DNA of 64,000 bases, taken from the NCBI GenBank assembly GCA_024138025.1, contig JAMXBD010002462.1, forward strand, positions 1 through 64,000, given 5' to 3'. A model generated the notes under the pieces. That model searched no databases. It had not been told where the DNA came from and was given only the letters and a program-made list of their open reading frames with translations. The DNA comes from Combretum micranthum (taxonomy: Eukaryota; Streptophyta; Magnoliopsida; Myrtales; Combretaceae). Positions 23,888 through 35,200 of the stretch are shown one piece after another. A program made the position numbers and the translations under genes. Each line of letters begins with the position of its first letter. Within the stretch, counting starts at the first letter, position 1.

Positions 23888-26416
23888 TTATTTGCTTCTT
23901 ATATCTTTCCCATATTCTCATGTGATATTCTAGTCTTTTCATTACTACATAATCATATGTATATATCATCATAATGATATCGTCTCAACAAAAATAAAGA
24001 GAAATTTTCTTTAATAAAGAAAAATGGAACCAATCTCTTTTAATAACTTCTTTTCAAAACTCATCATAAATTTTCTTAGATGTCAATAAGGATGATTTCA
24101 TCAAAGAAATTAACTAAGGAAATAAACTCTCTTTTTTTATGATAAGTAACATGAAATTTATTTAAAACTTAATGTTAATAATTGTTTGACATTCAAATTT
24201 TTCATAAAAACTAAATTATAGGATTTTTACTAACTCCATAATAAAAACCAAGAACTAGACTAGTTGTCTAAATTAAGATAAAAATCAACTCATTAGTAAT
24301 TATAAATCCACTTAGAGAAATAAAAGTTTGCCAAACAACCTAAGAAAGTAAGCTTCTAAATGATAAACTCATTTTCAAAGAAATAGAAGAATATAAAAAT
24401 GTTAAACTCAAAAACAATAGACATTATCAACAACTTAAGAAAATGTTGAAAGTGTTTCCTTCTAAGTAAAGGTTGATAAAGAACTTAAAAGACCAAGTTT
24501 TTAGAAATAAAAATTTATCTTTAAAGAAGTTAGGAAATAAAAATATAAGAGGAAAACAATTATCTATTATTTTCAATCAAAACCCTTTACAAGGAAAAAT
24601 ATATGTAATACAGCTCAAATTATTAGGGACTATCAACAACTTAAGAAAAATTTTGGGAACTTCGTTTTATCACTAGAGGTAAAATTTGTAGATATCTTAA
24701 AAGACCAAATTAAGAAAATTAAATTATCTTAGGAAAATTAGAAAATAAAATTTATAAGAAAATACTTATTTATAATAACCTAAGAATTTATAGCATTCTT
24801 TCAAACCACAAGAAAAAATTGTTAAAATTCAAGTTTTCAACACCATAAGATAAGTTGTTTTATAATCATTGAGATAAACCATTAAAATTTTGCATACAAT
24901 ATGAGTCCATATATATTTATTCAAAGGATTTTTCAATCATATAAATATCTATATTTTTGCTAAAGGATTTTTGGATAGAGAGAAATTTGGAAAATCATAT
25001 ATTTTAAGGGCTAGGAATTTCATAGCTATTTTGTACTGTGATGTTTTGGAACGCAAAGGGCTTTTTATGACAAAAAATAACCTTAGAAATTGATAGATCT
25101 TTTTTGAGTAGGTAGAGAATGACATATAATATGCAAAATTTTGAGTTAAAATGAGCAAGTTATAACCATTTTAAGTTGGAATTTCCTTCTACCCGAATTT
25201 TAATGCAATTAGTAGAATAAAACTAGAAAGTCCAAGTAGAACTTCCACGAAATACTCATTTCAGGTATTTCTTTTTCGTTTAGGTAATGGTGCTTAGAAG
25301 GATCCGTATTTAAAGGACTATTGCAGGTAAAGAATATTGGCAAGGATGGCCAAGTGAGTTTATCTCCTACTTTGACATACTTATTTGTGCTTGTAGCTAG
25401 AGGTACTAAAAGTAGGAAAAAGGTGAAAACGGAATATACATGATAATATTGATTGAAAGTATACTAAGCATATCGAGACATGAATTGTTGTTAATTAAAT
25501 TGTATTTTAGTATCATAATGGAGTGTCTGCAAATTCTATGATCGCCTTTAAATTACCTTAATCACATATTAAGAGTTATATTAATTGATTAATGCATATC
25601 ACGATGCGAGTCACATTGGATGTAGATACTATACTCGATGGAACAACGGTATAATAGCATGGTTTGCGGGAACCCATAGGTTTGCAAGGATGGGCGAATA
25701 GGAGCTAGAAAGAACTATTTCATGATAGAGCAAGTAGGAGCCCAAAATAAACTACATCATCTGATTTTAAAGATGGGTTTTAAAGAGCCTGAATCACCTA
25801 ACCCCGAATGGAGGGGTAAATCCATTCAAACATATGATTTCCAGTAGATCATATGTATTGCTTGCTCACTTGCTTGATGCATTTTATATGCTTGTTTAAT
25901 AACTTGTTTGAATTTATTGATACGAGTACATTAATTTAGGAATATTTTCACTAAGTTAGTTAAGATTACACCCAATAAACTTTTGTTGACATAAGACCGA
26001 TATCTTTTTTACCTGAGGACTCCATATATCCAGGTGGAATTATGTTTTTGGGAAGCTTTTGGGGGAAATGCTTTTGAAGATCTTAGAATAGATTTCCTTT
26101 AAAATCTTTTGGTTTTAATATTGTTCCCTTTTTGTGTAAGACTAAGATTATATGTTGATCTTTGGAGATTTACTGGGAAATACCCCTAAGATGATGTACA
26201 AACCATATTGTTAAAATTTTGAAGTTAAATGTTTATCTAGACTCTTGTATGTTATATTTACTATCTCAAACTACACATCCCACCAATGTCTCCTATTGTT
26301 GTGATAGATGCCTTACATATGGTGTTGAAGCTTTCACATGACTTTGGGAAGTCATTCTTAAGCTTTAATACCATATGTGTGAACTGCTATGTCTAGGGTA
26401 TCCTTTGGGGCGTGAA
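22588..26416 (+). repeat. Solo LTR (long gypsy), TSD ATAAA
   Basis: It starts TGTAAATCCC at 22588 and ends GGGGCGTGAA at 26416, 3829 bp. The target-site duplication ATAAA is perfect (22583-22587 and 26417-26421). The terminal C of GTGACA appears lost. The host 5' LTR continues on both sides. It has a TATA-like TCTATAAATAC near 23291, a possible donor AG/GTAAAA near 23491, a TA repeat at about 23860-23884 and the conserved block at 25040-25195. The 159-codon open frame at 22999-23478 is a low-complexity chance frame across this leader. Confidence 0.92.
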
Positions 26417-29047
26417 ATAAATACCCCGTACATCTCTACATTTCACACCTTATATCTCCTTCCATTTCTTTCTCTTTTCTCTCTTCTTTTTCTCTCTTTT
26501 TCTTCCTTGTTGTGCCGTGAATGTGAGTTGCTGCCACTCCCATTTTTCCAACTCAAACACATCCTTTGATTCATCTTTTGGAGGGAAACACATGTTCCAT
26601 ACAACCTTAGTTGATTATAGCTATGTTTTCATGCATTATTCCTTGATCTAAACCTTTCTATGTTGCTTTAAACCATGAGGAATAATGCTAGAGGAAGACC
26701 AATATCATGTCGAGTTATCAATCTTGTTAAGATCTTGTTTATGTTGTTTTATTTTATCATCTAGCTTAACTATCTATATTTACAGATATAGATAAGTATA
26801 TATTTATATCTATAAGAGCGTAAAGCTCATTAACCTAACATTTATCTATGTTTTTATTTTTTTCTTGCTTTAATTATTTCTGTGCAAGACTTGTCCACTT
26901 CAAGTCATTAAAAAGACTAATCCATCTCTAGTCTTGGACTTATCCATATTCAAGTCTTGGGAGCTTTGTTGTAGTCTAAGACTCCCAATTTTTTGTTTTT
27001 TTACCGTATTTATTTGTTTATAGTGAGACTAAAAATATTCAAGTCTCAAGACCCTTGTTATAGTCTAAGACTCCCAAATTTTGATTATTTTTGTTATTCA
27101 TGGGACTAGAATCACTTCAAGTCCCGGGGAGTCTTGATTGTAAAGTTAAGGCTCCTATCTTCTTATTTTTCTTATATAAAATTTTATTAATAATACTTAT
27201 GTTCTTTTTGTGTTCATGCATGTATCATGCCATATTAATGTTGCCATAATTCTTAAAAACTTGACAATTCTCGAATATGCAAAATTATAGCTCAAAATTT
27301 TATTATTTAGAACATCGAAAGCATGTGTGAAATGGAAATTTTGGAAACTAAACTCTCACCTTATATTTTGTTTGTATCCGAAAATTATAGGACCAAATAA
27401 GAAAAACTAAAAACTTGATTTTTCTTAAAACAAACTACTTGATGACAATTTTTGAAAATGATTAAAATAGGATCAAGCCATATAAAGGCAAAATATTAAA
27501 GGAGGCAAAACTTTATTTTCCTACCTAAGAATTTACTTGATGGTATAATTTTTCAAGTAGTAAATTTTTCTGGCTAAATCCACTTTCTCATACATTTGCC
27601 TATTACGTTGGAGAATTAATAAATTTATGGAAGTCATTACTACCTACATTATTAAATTTTGTTTTATAGATGATAAAACTCATTTTTTCAAAAATTGAAA
27701 CCTTAAGAAACCAGCTTCTGCATGAACTCGTCAAGTCAATGAAATTCTAATTAAGCCACCAAGACTATCTTTGTGAAATATAAACTCAAGCAACATCACT
27801 ATGATCACGCATGAACCATGAACCATTATTATACATATACTACTATGATATGTTATATGTATAAGTTTAGTTTCATTCAAGGAAGTTTGTCAACATTCAA
27901 ATGTTATGGTTTTCAAAACTCGAGATTTAGATGAGGGAGTTGTAATTGTTTTAAGAGAAGATTTTTATAAATCAACTTTCTACCTAGAGTGAGCTTTTTA
28001 GACTATAAGTTTAAGCAAAGTTTAGTATGGAATATTGTATCTCATTTTGATAGGTACGAAGGAGAAGACTTGTCAATTCCGGATGATTATTTTGATTGAA
28101 AATTTCCACAATGGCTGAGTGAGTCTTCCTTACCTTATGTATTTATGTTTGTGCTTTTAGAATAGAGCACTAAAAGTAAAGTAAAAGACAAAAGTGGATT
28201 GCTTGAAGGAATGGGGAATCTATGCATGTTATTCGTTTGGTTGATTAAATGAATGATAAGTATATCAAAACACAAATTGGTTGCTCAATGCCTTACATGT
28301 TTAGTTCTATTGACTATGTGCTGTGATAATTGCTTGGTCAACTTGGAAAGAAATTTAACTTGAATTGGAAAATTATGAAAATGAATCATATATGACATAA
28401 AGTGAGTTACATTGCATTGCACTTCTATTCATATGCATGGGGTTAGTTGGTAAGGGTACCTAACTCCAACATGAGGAACTACAACGTTCAGGGAATATGG
28501 CTTCATGGAGGAGCTACACTAGATCTCATGCTAAAGGGGAATTAGTAGTGGTTGGTTTTTGAAACGCTAGATGGTGGGATGGACCCCAAAAGTGTTGCAT
28601 TCCCTAACCCTTGATATGGAGGGAGAAAATCCATTCTACTCACGATACTGATAAATCATGAGTGTTTGTTGGTTACTTAACTAACTTGTTAATCTTGGTT
28701 TATATGAATACATCATTATAGGATTATCTCACTAAGCTATTTGTAAGCTTACTCGCTTTTAGATTTTTGTTACAAATGGAGTACAATGAATATGTATGGC
28801 TGTATCCGATACCACAATTCTTTTGGGTAAGAGCAAGAGCTTTTGAAGTACTTATAGTAAGGAACTCTTGATAGAATTCTATTAGGTTGATTGAATTAAG
28901 AGGAAATCAAGTATTTTGGTAGAATGAACCTTTTTATTTATTTTGATGTAAAGAACGATATGAATGTAATTTATGCACTACTTATTTCTAATTTCTTGCT
29001 TGCTAAGATGATGCCATCTCATTAAATTGCATAACTCTGATGGTAAT

Positions 29048-29267
29048 TGTGACGACCTCACCATCTGCTGGGTCTTGGCAGCCCCCACAAAGAAGTATTA
29101 TTCGCTTACCCCTCAATTAGTGAGAGGTGTTGCTTGTATGGCAATTAAAAGGTCTAAGTCTTAGGAGCAAGACACGGAGCCTACAGATTAGACTCGATGT
29201 TTGAGATAGAAGAACAATACCTCTTTAAGGGGGCGGCTGGGACCCAACAGATGGTGAGGTCGTTACA
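29048..29267. mobile_element. Small foldback/TRIM-like element, 220 bp
   Basis: It begins TGTGACGACCTCACCATCTG and its end is nearly the reverse complement, giving inverted repeats of about 38 bp. It starts TG and ends CA. Flanks are GTAAT and GTAAC, a 4/5 match for a 5-bp target duplication. TG...CA with a 5-bp duplication suggests a short solo LTR of a TRIM-type element; the long terminal inverted repeats also fit a MITE. It is inserted in the 3' part of the chromovirus 5' LTR. No coding sequence and no 5S-like segment were seen. Confidence 0.7.
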
Positions 29268-29404
29268 GTAACTCTTATGGTGAAAGTATGCCTTGTGCAT
29301 AATATTGAAGCTTATGCGTGACTAAGGTTATCACTCCTAAGCTTTATAATTGTGTACGGCTAACTATCATGTTTAGGGTACCCTTGGGAAGTGACAGTTT
29401 AATG

Positions 29405-29417
29405 TGGTACCCGGCGC
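29405..29417 (+). other. Degenerate primer binding site
   Basis: TGGTACCCGGCGC lies 8 bases after the LTR end, after the same GTTTAA spacer found in the minus-strand element, where the site reads TGGTATCAGAGC. It is therefore a decayed initiator-tRNA-Met primer site. Confidence 0.6.
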
Positions 29418-29540
29418 AAGATTTGGGAAATAAAGAAAGAAATAGAATAATAGAAACCTTAAGTAGAATAAGGGTAGAAACAAGTGGTTGAGGACTTAAG
29501 AATTAAGTTATAGACTAACCTTTCCTTGTTTTATGGCTAG

Positions 29541-30350
29541 CTAACCATCCCAGACGTGAAGAGAAAGGTGAAAACTTTTAGCTATCATCATGGAGAACCC
29601 TTGGTTGAGTATTGGAAAAGGTTAAGGGTCTTGTGTGAGGAATTTGCCTTGGTGGAAAGACCTAGGAGTTTTAGGGAAGTCTTTAAGCAATGGAAGAAAG
29701 GCTTAGGAGACAACTTTTGGGGGGATTTGATAGAAGGAATAAGATACAACCCAATCTTGAAACATAAGTACTCTGGTGTGGAAGTTATTTATGCCTTAGA
29801 GAGACTTGACATATGGTGGAGCAATTACCCGATGGAGAAAACTATTATTTTTATCCTTAAAAATGAAGGAAATCCTGTCTACCCTTATTTCAAGACTTGG
29901 AATGCCCTTAGACCTCTCTATGTGTACGCAGTAAACCACCTCATGGACCATATCATGTGGAGCAAAGCGGATCACTATGAGAATTTTTATTGGTATGGAA
30001 TATATAAGAAGCTTTTTAAGGACCCAAATGCCCTACCGCCTGCATAAGGGACAAACCCAAGCATTGAATGGAAAGAGGACAACTATCATCAGTTAACCTA
30101 TAATGATAAGGATACGAACATGGAAGAGGACAATAAGAGGAGGAAGAAGATCCGGAAGAAGACTCGGAATGGGAAAATCAAGGGAATGAAGGACAACAAT
30201 CCCCAACACCAACATGGAGTGAAGATATGAACCTTAGCCCGACCCAAGCACCATCCAGTCTGCCAAACCAAAGGGTTGTGATGGAAATGCAAGCAGGAGG
30301 AAACAATAATGTAATCGTTAATTACGAGAATGAGTTTTATTCCTCAACCT
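29541..30350 (+). pseudogene. ORF1: extra gag-like ORF upstream of gag
   Basis: The open frame 29541-30047 reads VKRKVKTFSYHHGEPLVEYW, then RLRVLCEEFALVERPR, FKQWKKGLG, GIRYNP, VIYALERL, FILKNEG and LRPLYVYAVNHL. It aligns by eye along its whole length with the minus-strand ORF1 at 2635-3775. After a stop at 30045 another frame carries the acidic tail (EEEEDPEEDSEWE, about 30135-30180), also matching. No ATG opens it: an in-frame TAG is at 29538-29540, 142 bases from the LTR end, against 143 in the other copy. A pyrimidine-rich run ending GGCTAG precedes the frame, so splicing or stop readthrough are both possible. The helix-like VEYxxRLRxLC pattern suggests a Gag capsid-related domain; this is inference. 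Confidence 0.65.
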
Positions 30351-30360
30351 AAGGAGGATA

Positions 30361-30981
30361 TACGGCATTCTTAGTACCCTCCTATTCTTAGGGATGAAAA
30401 ATGGCGAACCTACAACCTACACAAACCCCTTGAATCAATTAGAAAATGACGCTACAATGCCCTCTCTTCTAGTTACCAATCCACTATTCCATAGGAAAGC
30501 ATAATGTGAACAACTGAAAGAGAAATGAAGGAAGTCCAACAAGGATGAGCATATGCCATACAATCTAATGAATCTGGAAGTGTATCCCTCTAAAGGACGG
30601 ACCATGATGTTAGAATAAGCATCTATCTTTTAGATAACCTTAGGATTAAACTAGATTGTCATGTGTGATGTGTTATATTGTCTTGCTTTCTCACACATTG
30701 TAAGGCATTCTAAGCCATGTGTCCTTGCTATGTCTTGTGTGTCCTATTATGAAATCTTGTAGTGTTGTTCGATTAATGAAATTTCCTTTAAGTTTTTTTA
30801 ATTATGTTTTATGTATTGGAATTTCTTTTTCCCTTATTTGAATTGAGCTTCCACAAAGAATTATATTCTTTGCTTAAAACGATTTTCGTAATTTCCACTA
30901 AGATTCTCATAAAAATGCTTAGTTAAGGAACACCTTAAGCTTACGTGAATCCAAATGTGACAACGGTCGCACAAGAAGAAT
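30361..30981 (+). other. Spacer between ORF1 and gag
   Basis: No supported frame. The stretch has TAATGAAATTTCC near 30775, similar in place to an AATGAA word in the other copy's spacer, which could mark an ORF1 transcript end. Nothing else is recognised. Confidence 0.4.
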
Positions 30982-32243
30982 GCGGAACCATAAGCAATAT
31001 GATTCTAATAATCCACCCGAATAAGAGAATCCTCCGCTCATGTAACCCCAACCTCAAGAACAAGCTCCAACAGAGATATGTTGGTTGCTATTGGACAACT
31101 AGCAAATCTTCTTAATACCTTTATCCAACAGCAAAATCAAATGTTCCAGTACCCACATCAATTCCCAATGCAAATGCATAAGGAGTTGCTCGAGGAGCAC
31201 TTGCACCAGTAGCTACTCAGTCGCAAACCACTCCATTGCCATCGATGCCACCTCTAAGACTGTACTACAGCACATTACCAGATTTTATTAAAAGTAACAG
31301 ATATTTCGAAGGTGCGTTCGAGATGCCCATCGAAGCAGAAGACTGGCTAGCTCAAGTGGAGCTATCTTTTGAAGCTTTCGAAGTTCCTCACCACCTACAG
31401 TTAAGTTATAGGACATATCTTCTACGGCTAAATGCTAAAATGTGGTAGGATTCAAAGAGCAGAGAATTACCAACCCCGGTCACATGGGAAATGTTCCACC
31501 ATGAATTCCTAGGAAACTACATTCTAGGTAGTCTATGAGTGCAGTAAAGTGCAGATTTCTTACACATAGCTCAGAGAGGACGAACCATATAAGAATATGA
31601 GACCAAGTTTATTTGGTTGTTATAGTACACCCCACAGTTATACTAACACAGCGATGAATTAAAGAGATAAATCTTTCTGAATGGGTTGGATGAAGAGCTA
31701 CGAATCCGATTAGAGGAGTTCGATATCAAAAATTTTAGGGAATTAGTAGAGAGAGAGCTAGGGTTGTCGAAGGAGCAAAGAAAGTGTTTGTTTTCAAAAG
31801 GAAGCTATATGAGGGATCTAGTTCTGAATTTGAGATGAAGAAGTACAAGTCTATTAGAAGCTTCGAGGAGAACATAAATGCCAAGAAAGGAAGCAGCGAA
31901 GTGAAGGTTACCTATTGGAAATTCAAAGGAAGGCACTATACAAAGTCGTGCCCACAGCTGCAATATAAGTGCTACCTTTGTGGAGATCCAAGTCATAAGA
32001 TTTATGATTGTCCCAAGAAAGGTTCCACCATGTGTTATGTCTGTAAATAGATGGGACACTTTGCAAACGAATGCCCGAAATGGATGAAAGCTCCAACAAA
32101 GCAACCCAACACCTCAGGAGGATCAACCTCGATGAAGAATGAAGATGGAGGTAGTAATAGCCATCGCATTGGAACATCAATTCATGGAATGAGGATATAT
32201 AACCTTAAAGGACAATGGATATGCAAAGAAGCAAAAAATGACG
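30982..32243 (+). pseudogene. Ty3/gypsy gag with two CCHC zinc knuckles
   Basis: The frame starts with MRNHKQYDSNN and an N-terminal part with LVAIGQLANLLNTFIQQQ. The Gag core follows at 31270-31510 (FIKSNRYFEGAFE, EAEDWLAQVELSF). Two zinc knuckles of the CX2CX4HX4C kind end the part seen: CYLCGDPSHKIYDC (about 31970-32011) and a second at about 32035-32075 that has a stop between its second Cys and its His. Several stops and frame changes show decay. Gag would form the virus-like particle and bind the RNA through the knuckles. It is broken at 32244 by a solo LTR; the frame resumes after 38255. Confidence 0.75.
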
Positions 32244-35200
32244 TGAAATAGCCATTAATTTCCCAATTTATGTTTTATAAATGTTATTGAAATTATATAT
32301 GATTTTGAAGTGTGATGAATGTGATTCATGTTGATGCATAAAATATGAGCTGTGTTGTTGTGTTAAAAATAATTAAATACTTTAGAATGGTTAAATATTG
32401 GGTTCATAAATTTTTTAATGCATTAGAATGTATGAAATATGATTAGAACAAGTTAAATTATGCATGTATTTAAGCCTACACTTAGTAGAAATTTATAATC
32501 ACAAAATAGAGCCCAATAACCACTTTTATTAGCTAAAAACAAGCTCATTAATTAGCCAAAGCCAAGCCAATTAAAGGCCTTAATTTTGGCAGCCACTAAA
32601 GTCAAACATAAGGATAATAACAACTTCTAAAAGTGCAAAATTCGTCCAAGATTTTCAGACAAATCAAACACTCCTTCACAAACCTTGAAACCCCATTTTT
32701 ACACTCCCAAAAGTTCTCCCATGGCATATATAGTTAGTCTATTCATCTTCCACAAATTAAACCATCAAAAGCTTGTAACAAGACTCCTAAATCAAGGCAC
32801 AAAGTTCTTATGGTAAGTGTGTTTCTCTTGCTTTATATATATTTGAAGTTGTGCTTTTATTAGAATAGGGTTTATATGTTAAATTGTGATAGGATGATTT
32901 CTATACTTTGATGGTAATTTGAGTAGTGTTATGTTGCTAGAGGAGCTTGTAGTATGTATTGTATATGAATTTGGAAGTGTTGGGATGGTTGGGCTAGGAT
33001 GACAAAATGTTGAGTAGTGTAGTGGGCATATGGAGTTAAGATGTAATTTGTGTTTGATATTGTAGTTGAGTGATTGATGGATTGAAGAGCAGTTAGTGTT
33101 TGTTGAATGGTGTTAAGAACAAATAACAAGCTTTGGGAAGCTTAGAATTAGTTTGGAGAATTTTTGAATGTGTAATTTTTGCAAAGAAAACAAGCGAATT
33201 TGTGAAAATCACGTAACTTCGTTCTAGGGGTCTACGCCGACAAGTAGGCCATCGGCGTAGGAGCCCACACCGCCGGTGTACTAGCAAAAGCTAGTGGTGT
33301 TTACGGGTTCACAAGGCGTGAACCATCTCATGTACCTCTCGTAAAAATTTGGAAATTCACGATTCCAGGCTACACTGGCATCAAGGTCCCGGCCTTTCCC
33401 CCTAAGGCACCGTCATACTGGCTTAGGTCGCCGACCTTGCAGTCGGCCTATCTCCCTATAACTTGATTTTTCAAAACTCCTCTAAATGTTCTTCAAAGCT
33501 TGATATATGATCAATTGAGTATTTTGTATTGTAGTAATAATATTATATGTTGTTTAAATGCTATGTTATGATCTTGTGATAATTTATTTGAATTTCTTTG
33601 ATTGGTTATGTTTGAAATTAGTTGAGTTGTGCTTGAACTAAATGAAATTGCAATAATTTCTTTGTACAATGATAGATCCTCGCTGGGCTATCCCCATTGG
33701 TTCTTAAGTTATTTCGGGTACACAGTAACTTGCTTGACTCCTTGTTAGGATAGGCATTCTTTAAAATTACTTTAAATTAAGAAAATTTAATAATTACTTG
33801 AATGAGTGTCTTTGTACCGTTGAATCTGGTTCGAAGAGAGATATCCTGCTCAGATTGGGGGCATGGTAGTTTTAGGCACTTAGACTACTCCTATCATTTT
33901 GAAATGACTTTCATAAGTGGTTCAGCGGGTAATTGATAGGGTATTTGGTATCAGTATAACATTTACTTATTCTTAAAAGGATATAATATGATTTAATTCA
34001 ATGTTTATGGGAACACTTGAATTAGGTGATATTACGGATTGAGCTAAGTAAAGTCGAGAAATGGCTAGAAACCCTGAATGAGATTACTTATTTGTTTTTC
34101 GATAAATTTATCTAGGAGATATGAGTATCCGAGCTATTTACATCAACCTCCTAAGCGTCATGATCGTTACTCAGGTTCTCCTAGAAATCTCTATTGTTCG
34201 AGGTTTGAATACTTCAGTGTTGTTTGGCTAACTAAAGCTTAATTAATAATTAATTAGATGTTGCATTTGCATTTAGTTTAAGCATGTGTTTATCAATTCG
34301 TATTTGTAATTGTTACTTGTGTACTGGGCCTTTAGCTCATGTTTTAACAATTTTAGGTGATGATCAAGATGAGTTTTACGCGAATATGGAATATGGTACC
34401 GACTTTGAGAATTTCTGTAAACCCCGGTATTCTCAGTAGCTAGGAAACCCTGGGAGATGGAATCGAAACCCTAATCCGATCAGGTTGAGTCTTGTAAGTG
34501 GAGCCTAGGAACCCTAAATCCGGCTTTCCTTCGGTTTCATAGTAAAATAAATATTATAAAGTGAATGAATTCAAATTATTGTTCCAAAGTACATTTCAAA
34601 CCTTTGAAAGTTTTAAATTCGGGAATTTTTCAATTCCGGGCCTCCCCGAGCCCAATTACGGAAAAGCGTGCCTCGGGCCACGGATTCAGAAAAATATTCC
34701 GGAATATTCATTAGAACCGTAATTTTATAAGGATTCCAAAAATATCAATTTCATAATTTTTCGAGCTATAAAAATTACAGTTATAGCTTTTCCCGTGTTT
34801 TCGGAACAACCGGTAAAGTAGATGTCTTGTCTACTATTCACAAGTACAACCTACACTACACACTACCCATACCCTATTCTTACATCCTTACAACTACTCA
34901 TTTCAATTTTCTTTTCCAAGAAATTTTGTCTCTTAAATAATTATTACATTTATTACATTTAATTTACTAAATTACAAATTTCAATTTTTCAAAACACACA
35001 CACACACACAAGCAATATGGCCGGCGCCCCTCCCCTTGATTTTCCTTCCCATTTGAATTATTTTTGCAATTTTTATTTAACTAAACCCTAAATCACTTAA
35101 TATATATACTAAATGTTCTCCCTCTCTCCTCATTTTCTTCTTGTTTCAAAGTTTGAAAAGAGAAAAAGCTCTCTCCTTTCCCTTCCTCTTGTGCCGAGCA

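Larger units (their letters stand above)
21923..29396 (+). repeat. 5' LTR of the chromovirus (interrupted)
   Basis: It opens TATAAACCGCTAGG at 21923, a mutated TGTAAA start; the 3' LTR copy at 44123 opens TGTAAATCTCTAGG. It ends GAAGTGACA at 29396, before the primer site. Without the 3.8-kb solo LTR (22588-26416) and the 220-bp foldback element (29048-29267) it is about 3.4 kb. It matches 44123-45047 over its first part, including TTTAGATCCCTAAAATAT and CCATTTCTTTCTCTTTTCTC. Three imperfect repeats at 26900-27160 pair AAGTCTTGGGAG with CTAAGACTCCCAA. Confidence 0.85.

Noticed and set aside
29048..29267. Cassandra-type TRIM with 5S rRNA promoter
   Set aside because: The size and TG...CA ends fit, but I could not find 5S-like internal control sequence.
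30098..32180. Minus-strand frames over ORF1 tail and gag
   Set aside because: They are antisense to homologous, motif-bearing plus-strand coding remnants.
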